Assembly: GCF_016916835.1 (NCBI RefSeq)
Contig: NZ_JAFFIX010000028.1
Coordinates: 53,961 to 117,960, forward strand
DNA length: 64,000 nucleotides
Source of the DNA: Actinacidiphila bryophytorum
Lineage (GTDB): Bacteria > Actinomycetota > Actinomycetes > Streptomycetales > Streptomycetaceae
Direction of reading: 5' to 3'
This document shows positions 1 to 9,300 of this stretch, in pieces. A program made the position numbers and the translations under genes. The stretch's first letter is position 1. Each line of letters starts with the position of its first letter. The notes below the pieces were generated by a model, which saw only the letters and a list, made by a program, of their open reading frames with translations, was not told the origin of the DNA and ran no database searches.

Positions 1-1
1 G

Positions 2-928
2 TTGAAGGTGCTGATCTCGATCGGCGGCTGGGGCTGGTCCACGCACTTCTCCGACGCCGCCAGAACCCCCGCCTCCCGCCAGGCATTTGTCTCCTCCTGC
101 CTGGACATCTTCATCAAGGGCGACCTCCCGCTGCTCGACGGCAAGGGCGGCCCCGGCTCCGCCGCCGGGATCTTCGACGGCGTCGACATCGACTGGGAGT
201 GGCCCGGCTCCTCCGGCGACACCGACACCGTCTACCGGCCCGAGGACAAGCAGAACTTCACCGCGCTGGCGGCCGAGTTCCGCAAGCAGCTGGACGCCTA
301 CGGGCGGCACACCCGCAAGCACTACGACCTCACCGCCTTCCTGCCGGCCGCGCCGGCGAAGATCGACGCCGGGTTCGAGGTGAAGAAGATCTTCAAGTAC
401 CTGGACTTCGGCACCGTCCAGGGCTACGACTTCCACGGCCCCTACGAGACCGGCACCAACCAGCAGTCCGCGCTGCGCGCGCCGCGCAACTCGCCGGTGC
501 CGAACGACTTCAGCGACACGCAGGCCATCGGGGACTGGCTGCACCGCGGCGCCCCCGCGCGCCGGCTCGTCCTCGGCGTGCCCTTCTACGGCCAGGGCTG
601 GACCGGCGTCCCCGACGGCGGCACGGCGGGCCTCTTCCAGCCCTCCACCGGGCCGGCCCCCGCCACCTGGCAGGCCGGCAACGAGGACTACCACGCGCTC
701 AAGGCTCTCGCCGAGTCCGGGACGTACGCGGTCCACCGCGACACCAGGAACGGTTTCGCGTGGCTGTACGACGGTACGAACTTCTGGACCTACGACGATC
801 CGCAGGTCCTTGCCGCCAAGGCCGCGTACATCAGGTCCGCGCACCTCGGCGGTGCGATGGCCTGGTCCCTGGACGGCGACACCCCCGACGGCGAACTCAT
901 CTCCACCCTCCACCACGGCTTGAGCTAG
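2..928 (+). CDS. GH18 family chitinase, 5'-truncated by window edge
   Basis: Endo-acting glycoside hydrolase family 18 catalytic domain that cleaves beta-1,4 links in chitin, probably secreted. The visible 308 residues begin inside the domain at the SIGGW strand, so the true start, the signal peptide and any binding module lie upstream of the window. The GH18 active-site motif DGVDIDWEW is at residues 59-67, with Glu66 as the proton donor. YDFHG (the Tyr/Asp strand), GVPFYGQGW and the C-terminal AMAWSLDGD strand complete the barrel. The gene ends with TAG and is followed by a palindromic repeat shared with the convergent neighbour. Family assignment is firm. Substrate specificity beyond chitin-like polymers is inferred. 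Confidence 0.93.
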   Translation: MKVLISIGGWGWSTHFSDAARTPASRQAFVSSCLDIFIKGDLPLLDGKGGPGSAAGIFDGVDIDWEWPGSSGDTDTVYRPEDKQNFTALAAEFRKQLDAYGRHTRKHYDLTAFLPAAPAKIDAGFEVKKIFKYLDFGTVQGYDFHGPYETGTNQQSALRAPRNSPVPNDFSDTQAIGDWLHRGAPARRLVLGVPFYGQGWTGVPDGGTAGLFQPSTGPAPATWQAGNEDYHALKALAESGTYAVHRDTRNGFAWLYDGTNFWTYDDPQVLAAKAAYIRSAHLGGAMAWSLDGDTPDGELISTLHHGLS

Positions 929-999
929 CCGCCTGGCTCAGGGGAGAAGGCGATTGCCCCTTGCGGTGGCGTCGCCTTCTCCCCACCGCCGTGGCTGAG

Positions 1000-1075
1000 C
1001 GCGCAGTTCCCCGCGCCCCTGGGGGTGCCCTCTCGGAGGAGGGTGACCGTTTTTAGGGGCGCGGGGAACTGCGCG
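1000..1075. repeat. Dispersed palindromic element, copy 1
   Basis: Two perfect 21-bp inverted arms (1000-1020 and 1055-1075) built around GCGCAGTTCCCCGCGCCCCT are separated by 34 nt. It lies between two convergent genes (chitinase and SDR), so it could act as a bidirectional transcription terminator. The same arm sequence recurs near 44.4, 49.9, 56.3 and 63.9 kb in this window. Confidence 0.85.
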
Positions 1076-1122
1076 ACCAGCCACGACGGCGGGAGAGTCG
1101 ACAGCTCACCGCAGGTGGCTGT

Positions 1123-1950
1123 TCAGGCGTCGAACCCCGTGGAACGGGCTCGCTTCTCCCAAGGGGCGACGTCGTCGCGGACCTGGTCGAGGTGCGTCAG
1201 GACGGCGGTGACGCCGTCGTCGCCGAGGGGGAGGCGGAGCGGCGCGTCCGGGGAGGCGACGGCCTCAAGGATGAGGGCCGCGGCCTTGGCGGGGTCACCG
1301 GGCGCCGAGCCCTCACTGCTCGCGGCCATGGCACGCGTCCCCCCGACGGTCGAGTCGTAGTCGGCGATCTCCGGGCTGGCCGTCAGATTGGCCAGCAACG
1401 ACGTCCGGAAGGCCCCCGGCTCGACGATCAGCGTCTTGATGCCCAGCGGGCCGACCTCCTGCGCCAGCGCCTCCGTCATGCCTTCAAGGGCGAACTTCGT
1501 GCCGCTGTAGGCGGAGAAGCCCGCGAAGGACATCTGGCCGCCCATGCTGCTCATCTGGACGATGGCCCCCGACCTGCGCGCCCGCATCGACGGCAGGACG
1601 GCGCGTACCAGTGCCGCGGGCCCGAAGACGTGGACGTCGAAGAGGTCGCGCAGCTCGGCGTCGCCGGTCTCCTCGAAGGCCCCGATGTGGCTGCGGCCCG
1701 CGTTGTTGACCAGGACGTCGATCCTGCCGTGCCGGGCGAGCACGTCGGCGACGGCCGCGTCGACGGCCGCGGTGTCGGTGACGTCCAGCGCCAGCGCCTC
1801 GACCTGGTCGGGGTGCGCGGCGACGAGGTCGTCGAGTGCCGCGACCCGGCGTGCGGCGCCGACCACCACGTCGCCCGCGGCCACCGCGGCCTCGGCGATG
1901 GCCCGCCCGAACCCGCTGTTCGCACCGGTGACCAGCCACACCTTGTTCAT
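1123..1950 (-). CDS. Classical short-chain dehydrogenase/reductase
   Basis: NAD(P)-dependent oxidoreductase of 275 residues, normal for a classical SDR. The Rossmann glycine motif TGANSGFG is at the N terminus. NNAG, a catalytic Ser in MSSMGG and the YSGTK Tyr-x-x-x-Lys pair follow, so it should be catalytically competent. The start chosen is the ATG at 1950, preceded by GAGGAG. The reading frame stays open far upstream, but that part has no SDR similarity. It is divergent from a LysR regulator 99 bp away, which suggests LysR control. The substrate cannot be told. Confidence 0.88.
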   Translation of the reverse strand: MNKVWLVTGANSGFGRAIAEAAVAAGDVVVGAARRVAALDDLVAAHPDQVEALALDVTDTAAVDAAVADVLARHGRIDVLVNNAGRSHIGAFEETGDAELRDLFDVHVFGPAALVRAVLPSMRARRSGAIVQMSSMGGQMSFAGFSAYSGTKFALEGMTEALAQEVGPLGIKTLIVEPGAFRTSLLANLTASPEIADYDSTVGGTRAMAASSEGSAPGDPAKAAALILEAVASPDAPLRLPLGDDGVTAVLTHLDQVRDDVAPWEKRARSTGFDA

Positions 1951-2049
1951 TGCCCGCTCCTCATGCTCACTTGCGGCGGTGTCTCCCGCCCGCATCACCA
2001 ACCTTGCGGCCGGGGCGGCTTGCCCGTCCAAGACCCTTCGTGATAGCCG

Positions 2050-2955
2050 ATGGTTATGGACGTCCACTGCCGGGACCTGCGCTACTTCGCCGCGGTCGCC
2101 GAGGAGCTGCACTTCACCCGGGCCGCCGAGCGGCTCTTCGTCTCGCAGCCCGCGCTGAGCAAGCAGATCAGGGCGCTGGAGCGGCAGTTGGGGGCGCCGC
2201 TCTTCGACCGGGACCGGCAGGGCGTCGCGCTGACCGCGGTCGGCGCGGCCCTGCTGCCGCACGCCCAGCGGGTGCTGGCCGAGTGGGACGCGGCCTGGGC
2301 GGCGGTCGGCAGCGCCAAGGCCGCGCAGGGCAGCACCCTGGTGGTGGGAATGAGCACCAGCCCGGGCCGCGGCGGGCTGCTGCCCGCGGTCCGCTCGCGC
2401 TTCACCGCCGCCCACCCGGAGGCGGCGCTGCGGCTGCGGCAGGTGAGCTGGGAGGACCCGACGGCGGGGCTCGCGGACGGCACGAGCGGTGTGGCGTACG
2501 TATGGCTGCCGCTGCCCGACCAGGACCGCTACGACCTGCTGGTGGTCGCGGAGGAGCCGCGACTGGTAGCGATGCCCGACGGCCACCGGCTCGCGGCCCG
2601 CGACAGCGTCGACTTCGCGGAACTGCTGGACGAGCCCTTCCTCGCACTGCCCGCCGCCGCGGGGCCGCTGCGGGACTACTGGCTGGCCACCGACGCCAGG
2701 GCGGGCCGCCCGGCCCGGGTCGGCGCGGAGGTCGCGAGCACGGAGGAGACGTACGAGGCGCTGGTCGCCGGGCTCGGGGTGGTCGTGGTCGCGGCGGGCA
2801 ACGCCCCGCTGATCATGCTGGGCGGTGTCACGACCCGGCCGGTTCGCGGCATCAGCCCGAGCCGTTTCGCGCTGGCCTGGCCGCGCGGCAGCGCGGACCC
2901 GCTGGTGCGCGGCTATGCGGCCGCCTGCCGGGAGGCCCGCGACGCGCGGGCGTAG
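2050..2955 (+). CDS. LysR-family transcriptional regulator
   Basis: A 301-residue DNA-binding regulator with the typical LysR layout: an N-terminal winged helix (YFAAVAEELHFTRAAERLF, then SQPALSKQIRALE as the recognition region) and a C-terminal periplasmic-binding-protein-like effector domain from about residue 95. It is encoded divergently from the SDR gene at 1123-1950, the usual arrangement for a LysR protein that controls its neighbour. No strong ribosome-binding site precedes the ATG at 2050. A second in-frame ATG two codons on is also possible. Effector unknown. Confidence 0.9.
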   Translation: MVMDVHCRDLRYFAAVAEELHFTRAAERLFVSQPALSKQIRALERQLGAPLFDRDRQGVALTAVGAALLPHAQRVLAEWDAAWAAVGSAKAAQGSTLVVGMSTSPGRGGLLPAVRSRFTAAHPEAALRLRQVSWEDPTAGLADGTSGVAYVWLPLPDQDRYDLLVVAEEPRLVAMPDGHRLAARDSVDFAELLDEPFLALPAAAGPLRDYWLATDARAGRPARVGAEVASTEETYEALVAGLGVVVVAAGNAPLIMLGGVTTRPVRGISPSRFALAWPRGSADPLVRGYAAACREARDARA

Positions 2956-2964
2956 CAGGCCCGC

Positions 2965-3375
2965 TCAGTCGTCCTCGACGGGCATGCGGCGCCGCTCCCG
3001 CCTGGCCCTGCGCTCGGCGGCCTTCGCCTCCTTCGCCGCCTGCTTCCGCGCCGCGGCGGCCTTCTTCGCGTCGTCGGTGTCGCTGATCAGCTCGCCGACG
3101 GAGAAGCGGGCGCCGCGGGCGCGCAGGCCGCCGCGGTCGCGCATGGAGAAGAAGCCGTCGGCAGTGCGGTAGATCCTGATCCTGGCGGTGTCCTGCGGGT
3201 TGTACGCCAGGAATTCCCGCAGGTGCTCCTCCAGCCGGGCCAGCGCCTCCTGCCGGGTCCCGGTGAACTCCGAGAGCTCGCGCGGCTCGTAGCGGTTGTG
3301 CATCACCGTCGTCTCCTCGACGAACAGCCCCCACCGCACGACCCGCGCCTCCCCGTCCGCTGCCTCCCCGGTCAT
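2965..3375 (-). CDS. Conserved hypothetical protein with basic coiled C terminus
   Basis: A 136-residue soluble protein with no recognised function. The middle part (about residues 10-95) is an alpha/beta fold including the phrase RIYRTADGFFSMRDRGG. The last 35 residues are Ala/Lys/Arg rich and end RRMPVEDD, which suggests a helical, possibly nucleic-acid-binding tail. The start was taken at the ATG at 3375 because GGAGG lies a few bases upstream. It is convergent with the LysR gene (9 bp apart) and is separated by 223 bp from the divergent NTF2-like gene. Function unknown. Confidence 0.72.
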   Translation of the reverse strand: MTGEAADGEARVVRWGLFVEETTVMHNRYEPRELSEFTGTRQEALARLEEHLREFLAYNPQDTARIRIYRTADGFFSMRDRGGLRARGARFSVGELISDTDDAKKAAAARKQAAKEAKAAERRARRERRRMPVEDD

Positions 3376-3479
3376 CCGGTCCTCCCCTTGCGTCCGTCGC
3401 CTGCGCCGCCGGTGGTCCCCCAGGTGACGACGAGGGCAGGCCCGGGTGTGGTTCCCGGGCGGGCGGCCGGGCCGACGGG

Positions 3480-3504
3480 CGGCGACAACCCGTGGTTGTC
3501 GCCG
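3480..3504. promoter_or_regulatory. Perfect 11-bp inverted repeat, operator-like
   Basis: Arms CGGCGACAACC and GGTTGTCGCCG are separated by CGT, in the middle of the 223-bp gap between two divergent genes. The core ACAACCnnnGGTTGT has the size of a homodimeric repressor site. It could also form a hairpin. No adjacent regulator obviously matches it. Confidence 0.5.
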
Positions 3505-3598
3505 GCGCCCGACAAGCTGTTGGACGGGCCGCGGGCCGCGGTATTGGCTGGTCGCAAGGGCCGCAGGGCCGTCCGCCACCGTTCAGGGGAGCACCGCA

Positions 3599-4018
3599 GT
3601 GAGCACCGCACCGCTCGATCCGAAGGCCGTCGTCGTCCGCTACGTGGAGGCCGTGCGCGACGGCGACCTCGACGTGGTCCGCGCCAGTTTCGCGCCCGAC
3701 GCGACCTGGGACTACCCGGGCAGCCTGCCGATATCGGGGGTCTGGAAGGGCCGCGACAGCATCGTGGACGACTTCCTCGGCGGCATGGGCGCCCGCTTCG
3801 CGCCCGGTGTGCCGCTGGTGATCGCGCTGACCGGCGTCGTCGCCGAGGGCGCCCAGGTCGTCGCCGAGTGGACCTCGCAGGGCACCACGGCGGCCGGAGC
3901 CGCCTACCGCAACCGCTGCCTGGGCGTCTTCACCGTCGAGAACGGGCTCATCACCGCGATCCGGGAGTACGCCGACACCCACCACGTGGCCGAGGTGTTC
4001 TTCCCCGCCGGGGAGTGA
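3599..4018 (+). CDS. NTF2-like / SnoaL-like fold protein
   Basis: A 139-residue single-domain protein of the NTF2-like (ketosteroid isomerase / SnoaL-like) superfamily. Evidence: an N-terminal helix VVRYVEAVRDGDLDVVRASF, then ATWDYPG, the GRDSIVDDF helix, and a C-terminal strand ending in EYADTHHVAEVF. Such proteins are small isomerases, hydrolases or binding proteins. Nothing in the neighbourhood fixes the substrate. The GTG at 3599 was chosen because AGGGGAG lies about 8 nt upstream. The open frame further upstream has no similarity to the fold. Confidence 0.8.
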   Translation: MSTAPLDPKAVVVRYVEAVRDGDLDVVRASFAPDATWDYPGSLPISGVWKGRDSIVDDFLGGMGARFAPGVPLVIALTGVVAEGAQVVAEWTSQGTTAAGAAYRNRCLGVFTVENGLITAIREYADTHHVAEVFFPAGE

Positions 4019-4033
4019 GGCCGGCCCCGGGAC

Positions 4034-4792
4034 CTACGAGCGGCGGCGGGGCTTGCCGCGTTTGGCGGGGCGGGGGGCGCCGGACCTGGCGGGCTTCTGC
4101 TGCGGCTTCCGCGGCTTGGCCTGCGCCTTGGGCTTCGGCTTCGGCTTCTGCTTCTGCTCCCTCTCCGGCTCGGGCGCCCGGGAGCGGCCGCGGGTGCTGT
4201 TGGGGGTGCGGCCGCGCACGATGCCGATGAAGTCGTCGACCCGGTCGGTGGTCGCGTCCTCGGGCCAGGACAGCGCCACCTGGGACTGCGGGGCGTCGGT
4301 GAGCGGGCGGTAGGTGAGGTCCCTGCGGTGGTGCAGCCGGGCCAGCGACTGCGGGACGGCCAGCAGGCCCACCCCTGCGGCGACCAGCTCGATCGCGTCG
4401 GCGGTGGTCGCCGGGCGCTCCAGCGCGGGGCGGCCAGGGGGCCGCTCCCAGCCGAGGGTGTCGTCCAGCGGGTGCAGGACGACCTCGTCTGCCAGGTCGG
4501 CCGCCGCGACCTCCTCGACGGCCGCCACCAGGTGGTCCTTGGGGGCCACGACGACCGTCGTCTCGGTGTAGAGCGGGATCGCGCTCAGCTGCGTCCGGTC
4601 GACCGGCAGCCGCAGGAACCCGGCGTCGGCGCCCCGGGCGCGCAGCAGCTCCGCCGCCTCGCCCGCGGGCACCGGCACCAGGTCGAGCGGGACGTCGGGC
4701 AGCCGCTCCTGCCAGATCCGCACCCATTTGGCGGGCGTCACGCCGGGTACGTAGGCGAGCCGGAAGGGGGAGGGTGCCTGCGAGCCTGTCAC
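4034..4792 (-). CDS. Stand-alone LysR-type substrate-binding domain protein
   Basis: A 252-residue protein matching only the effector-binding half of LysR regulators (for example FRLAYVPGVTP at the start and AVPQSLARLHHRRDL later). There is no N-terminal winged helix. The last 45 residues are a low-complexity Lys/Pro/Arg tail ending GKPRRRS, which might contact nucleic acid. GTG start at 4792, with TAGCCT 6 nt before it. It is divergent from a DUF5997 gene only 58 bp away. I recall this pairing in streptomycetes and suspect a functional link. A ligand sensor lacking its own DNA-binding head is the simplest reading. Confidence 0.8.
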   Translation of the reverse strand: MTGSQAPSPFRLAYVPGVTPAKWVRIWQERLPDVPLDLVPVPAGEAAELLRARGADAGFLRLPVDRTQLSAIPLYTETTVVVAPKDHLVAAVEEVAAADLADEVVLHPLDDTLGWERPPGRPALERPATTADAIELVAAGVGLLAVPQSLARLHHRRDLTYRPLTDAPQSQVALSWPEDATTDRVDDFIGIVRGRTPNSTRGRSRAPEPEREQKQKPKPKPKAQAKPRKPQQKPARSGAPRPAKRGKPRRRS

Positions 4793-4798
4793 CCGCCA

Positions 4799-4843
4799 AG
4801 GCTATCCGCGATGGTCGGGGCCGCCGTACGCGCTCGTTACCCT
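4799..4843. promoter_or_regulatory. Back-to-back leaderless promoters
   Basis: On the minus strand TAGCCT (4804 down to 4799) ends 6 nt before the GTG at 4792. On the plus strand TACCCT (4838-4843) ends 7 nt before the ATG at 4851. Both fit an actinobacterial TAnnnT -10 box with transcription starting at the start codon. The whole divergent control region is only 58 bp. Confidence 0.6.
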
Positions 4844-4850
4844 TGACGGC

Positions 4851-5240
4851 ATGACGTCGCAGAAGACCACCCAGACGATGAAGCCCGCGACCGCGGCGAA
4901 GAAGCTGGGTGTGTACCTCCAGGCCACCCCCGCGGAGTTCCAGGAGGGTGTCGTGTCCCGCAGCGAGCTGAACGCGCTGCAGGCCGACCCGCCGCAGTGG
5001 CTGCAGGACCTGCGCAGGGAAGGCCCGCACCCGCGTCCGGTCGTCGCGGCGAAGCTGGGCGTGTCGATCGCGGGCCTGGCCCGCGGCGGCGTCACCGAGC
5101 CGCTCACCACCGCGCAGATCGACGAGCTGAAGCAGCGCAGCCCCGACTGGCTGCGGCGCGAGCGCGCCACGCAGGCCGAGGTGCGCAAGGAGGCGGCCCG
5201 GATCAGGGACAAGCACGCAGGGCGCGACGCCGGGCGGTAG
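4851..5240 (+). CDS. DUF5997 family protein
   Basis: A 129-residue protein of the actinobacterial DUF5997 family, recognised from MKPATAAKKLGVYL at the N terminus and the central HPRPVVAAKLGVSIAGLARGG. The central LGVS-x-AGLARGG stretch with flanking helices looks like a helix-turn-helix, so DNA binding is plausible but unproven. It is divergently paired with the headless LysR-type protein at 4034-4792. It lacks an upstream SD sequence and is probably translated from a leaderless message. Confidence 0.85.
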   Translation: MTSQKTTQTMKPATAAKKLGVYLQATPAEFQEGVVSRSELNALQADPPQWLQDLRREGPHPRPVVAAKLGVSIAGLARGGVTEPLTTAQIDELKQRSPDWLRRERATQAEVRKEAARIRDKHAGRDAGR

Positions 5241-5278
5241 TCCCCTGGCCGTCGAGCCGGGCAGGGCCGCCCACCCGA

Positions 5279-5298
5279 CGTAATCTGGCGTAATCCGG
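5279..5298. repeat. Tandem 10-bp direct repeat
   Basis: CGTAATCTGG is followed immediately by CGTAATCCGG (one mismatch), in the 174-bp gap upstream of the alpha/beta hydrolase gene. It could be a tandem activator or repressor site. Confidence 0.45.
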
Positions 5299-5414
5299 CC
5301 GACTCGCGACGCCGATAGTGACGCGCGGCCCGACGCGCTGCATCCTGGCTCAATGGTGCCTCCTGGTCTGAGAGGATTTCGGCACCTACGACGCAGGTGG
5401 ACTGGAGGCCGGGC

Positions 5415-6311
5415 GTGGCGAGTACGGCACTCACCGCGGACAAGCGGAAACTCGTCTTCGACTCCTGGGGCGACCCGCAGGGACACCCCGTGTTCCTGCT
5501 GCACGGCACCCCCGGCAGCCGCAAGGGTCCGCGCCCGCGCTCGATGGTGCTCTACCAGCTCGGCATCCGCCTGATCGCCTACGACCGCCCCGGCTACGGG
5601 CAGTCCACCCGGTTGGCGCACCGCTCCGTGGCACATGCCGCGGACGACGTCGTGGCCATCGCCGACCACCTCGGGCTCGGCGGCTTCTCGGTCGTGGGCC
5701 GCTCGGGCGGCGGACCGCACGCGCTGGCCTGCGCCGCGCTGCACCCCGAGCGGGTGCTGAGCGCCGGCGTCCTGGTGAGCCTGGCGCCGCCGGACGCCCC
5801 CGAGCTGGACTGGTTCGAGGGCATGACCAAGTCCAATGTGCGCGAGTACCGCAACGCCCGGGAGAACCTCGAAGAGCTGCAGACCACGCTGGTGCAGAAC
5901 GCGGACGCCATCAAGGCCGACCCGGGTTCGCTGCTGTCGGGCCTCGACGAGGAGATGCAGGCGGTCGACCGGCGGGTGGTGGCGGACGCCGGCATCCGGG
6001 GCATGCTCAAGCAGAACTTCCTGATGGGCGTCGGCGAGAGCGCCGACGGCTGGATCGACGACGCGGTGTCCTTCTGCAAGCCGTGGGGCTTCGACCCGGC
6101 CGGCATCACCGTGCCGACGCTGCTGTGGCACGGCGAGCGGGACGTGTTCTCGCCCGTCGGGCACTTCCAGTGGCTGGCCGGCCGCATCCCGCGGGCCACG
6201 GTCATCCTGCAGCCCTCGGCGGCGCACTTCGACGCCGTCTCCGTGCTGCCGCGGGTGCTGGGCTGGCTCAAGGACCAGGCGCGCAAGGACGCCGCCGCCA
6301 GGACGGCCTGA
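5415..6311 (+). CDS. Alpha/beta-fold hydrolase
   Basis: A 298-residue cytoplasmic serine hydrolase. The oxyanion strand reads LLHGTPGSR. The nucleophile elbow is VVGRSGGGP (Ser in GxSxG), the acid is in LWHGERDVFSP, and the catalytic His is in PSAAHFDAV, so the triad is complete. GTG at 5415 was chosen over the in-frame GTG 18 bp upstream because GGAGG sits 6 nt before it. It is monocistronic and convergent with the end of fxsT, 57 bp downstream. The family includes esterases, haloperoxidases and epoxide hydrolases. Substrate unknown. Confidence 0.87.
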   Translation: MASTALTADKRKLVFDSWGDPQGHPVFLLHGTPGSRKGPRPRSMVLYQLGIRLIAYDRPGYGQSTRLAHRSVAHAADDVVAIADHLGLGGFSVVGRSGGGPHALACAALHPERVLSAGVLVSLAPPDAPELDWFEGMTKSNVREYRNARENLEELQTTLVQNADAIKADPGSLLSGLDEEMQAVDRRVVADAGIRGMLKQNFLMGVGESADGWIDDAVSFCKPWGFDPAGITVPTLLWHGERDVFSPVGHFQWLAGRIPRATVILQPSAAHFDAVSVLPRVLGWLKDQARKDAAARTA

Positions 6312-6368
6312 CCCGTACCGCGTGACCCGCCCCCGGCGCCGGGGAGCGGGTCGTGCCGCGGGGCACGG

Positions 6369-9300
6369 TCACACCGGGTGCGGGTCCAGCTCCAGGCCCA
6401 CCCGCTGGCCGCTGCGCAGCCGGGCCACCCGGGGGTGCTTGGGGCCGAGCTTGCGGGCGATGGCGTCCAGCCCTGCTCCGGCCAGCTGCTCGGCCTCCGC
6501 CGCCCGGTCGGTCTCCAGCAGCAGGATCGACAGGTTGGCCACGCAGGTGAGCGTCGAGGGGTGGTCGCCCCCGAGGCTGGCGTGCAGGGCGGCGTGCGCC
6601 TCCCGGTAGTGGGCCTCGGCCTGCTCGGAATTGCCCAGCGCCGCATTGGCGTTGCCCAGGTTCACCAGGCAGTTCATGCTGAACGGGTGCTCGGCGCCGA
6701 GCAGTTTCTTCAGCGAGGCGCTGGACTGCTCGCACAGCGCCAACGACTCGTGGACGCGGTCGGTGTTGAGCAGGTTGATGCCGTGGTTGACCGCGCAGGC
6801 AAGGGTGTTGGGGTGGCTGTCGCCGAGCGCCCTGCGGAACTTGCCGAGCAGCTCCGCGGTCTCCTGGTAGGCCTCGTCGTGGCGTTCGGCCGCGGCCAGG
6901 TGCCCGGCCAGGCCGAGGCGCACCACCAGCGTCTCCGGTGAGTCGTCGCCGAGCCTGCGGCGGCAGTTGTCCAGCACTCCCTGGCTCAGCTCGATCGCCT
7001 CGTTCAGCATGCCGAGCCGGCGCAGGGTGACCGCGAGCGCCTTCGCCGCCTCCTGCGCCGAGGGCGACTCGGGGCCGAGGTTGGGCTGCGCGCACGCGGT
7101 GTTGTAGGCGCTGCGCAGGGTGTGCGCGGAGGACTCGTAGTCACCGCAGGAGCGCTGGTCGCGGCCGAGGTTGATCACCGACGCGAGTGTGTAGGGGTGG
7201 TCGTGGCCCAGCGTCTCGGAGCGGTAGTCCCGGTTGCCGCTGTCGACGTCCAGGGCCGAGTAGCAGTCGCCGGCCATCCGCATGGACACCGCGAGGTTGT
7301 TGGCGGCGACCAGGCTGCGCGGGTGGTCCTCGCCGAAGAGGTCCACGGACCGGTCGAAGGTCTCGCGGTCGATGTCCAGCGCCTCGCGGACCCGGCCGAC
7401 GGCCCGCAGGTCGGCGGTGAGGCTGCCGGCGGTCATCAGGGTCTGCGAGTCGTCGTCGCCCAGGGTGGCGCGCTGCCGGGCGATCACGTCCCGGTCGATG
7501 TCCAGGGCGCGTTCGTACCAGCCCTGGGAGCGCAGCACGTTGGCGATCTGGAAGCGCAGGTGCAGCGTCCACCGGTCGTCGGGTCCTGCCTCCTTGTCCC
7601 AGCGCACCAGCAGTTCCTCGCCCAGCTCGACGGCCTCGTCGTACTCGCCGCGGGTGCGCAGGTAGCGCAGCCACTCGGTCATCAGGCGGCGGATGCGGTC
7701 GTCCAGCGACAGGCGCATCCACGGGGTCTTCAGGTGCGGCCAGATGGTGTTGTAGCGCGGCCAGTTCTCCGGGCGCTCCACGTCGCCCTCCGAGGGCCTG
7801 GCGCCGCTGAGCACGTTGCGTACGGTGCCGCGGGCCGCGGACTGCTCCTCCTCGGTCATCGAGGCGCGGACGGCGGCCTGCACCAGCCGGTGGACCTGGA
7901 GGCTGCGGCTCTTGCGGTCGACCTTGGCCAGGGCGTAGCGGCTGAGCTGCTGGGTGGCGCGGGAGACCAGGGCGGTGCCCTCGCTGGCGGGCTGCAGCGC
8001 GCTGAGCGCGTCGGTCATCTCCCTGCCGTGCAGCAGGTCCAGCGAGATCGGGTCGGCGCCGAAGTGCGCGCAGATCTGCAGCAGCCGGTGCGCCACCGGC
8101 GAGTTGAGCTGCTGGACCGACAGGTTCCAGGTGGCGCCGATCTGCAGCGGGTAGGTGTCGGCCGCCGCCTGCCCCGCGGTCAGGTCGGCGAGCTGCTGTT
8201 CCAGCAGGCTGAGGTAGACCGCCGCCTCCTCGCCGGTCTCGTTGAGCCAGGCCGCGGCCTGGTCGATGGCCAGCGGCAGGTCGCCGAGCGCGTCGGCGAC
8301 GGCGTCGGCCTCCTCGGCGCTGATCGCGGAGACCCGGTGCGAGAGGTGGTCGACGCTCTCGGCGCGGGTGAAGACCTCGACCTCGACGCGGGCGGCGATC
8401 TGCGCCCAGCCCTCGTTGCGGGTGGTGATCACCACGTGCCCGCCGGGCCGGTTGACCAGCAGCCGTTCGATCGACTCGGGCGTGGTGGCGTTGTCGAAGA
8501 TCAGCAGCCACCGGTCGTACACCTCGCCGCGGCGCAGCACGTCGCGTACGGCGTCGGCGGTGGCGCTGATGCTGTCCCGGTCGGCGAGGCCGAGCGGTCC
8601 GGCCAGCTCGGAGTACTGGCGCAGCGCGAGGTCGCCGAACTCGGCCTCGATCCACCACACGACGTCGTAGTTGGCGCGGTAGCGGTAGGCGTACTCGATG
8701 GCCAGCTGGGACTTGCCCACACCGCCCATGCCGTGCAGCAGCGTCGCGGTGCCGGCCTCGGTGAGCCGGTCGCGCAGGCTCTCCAGCAGCTCCTCGCGGC
8801 CGGTGAAGGCGGGGTTGCGCACCGGCGCGGCCCACACCGGTGGTTCCGCGCCGGGGTAGCGGGGCCGGCCCTCGGTGGCGTCGGCGGGGTGCTCGCGCTG
8901 CTCGGTCGGCGCGTCCATCGCCCGCAGCAGCGCCTTGCGGGCCGAGTCCTCGTTGAGGGCGCTCAGGTCCACCGGGGTGCGGTCGGAGAAAGGGTGGTCG
9001 AGCCGGATGTTGCCGACCTTGATCGGGACCAGCGCGCGCCGCGACCCCATCGGGTCGGTGGCCGCCACCGCCTCCCACACCGCCCTGGCCTGCGGGGACT
9101 TCTGGTAGGTCGCGGACAGGATCGCGACGGTGCGCGAGGCGGCCCGCACCTTGCTGTCGGTGTCGTCGCGCAGCGGCACCCCGGCCCCCGCCCCGTCCTG
9201 GGAGCGGGCGTCGCCGACGGTGAAACCGGCCTCGCTGAGCACCCGGGTGATCCAGTCCGCCCACATCTGGTCCTCGGGCACATGGCTGAGGAAGACATGC

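Noticed and set aside
1951..2586. Long N-terminal extension of the SDR at 1123-1950
   Set aside because: The upstream part overlaps the LysR gene on the other strand, has no SDR similarity, and the ATG at 1950 has GAGGAG.
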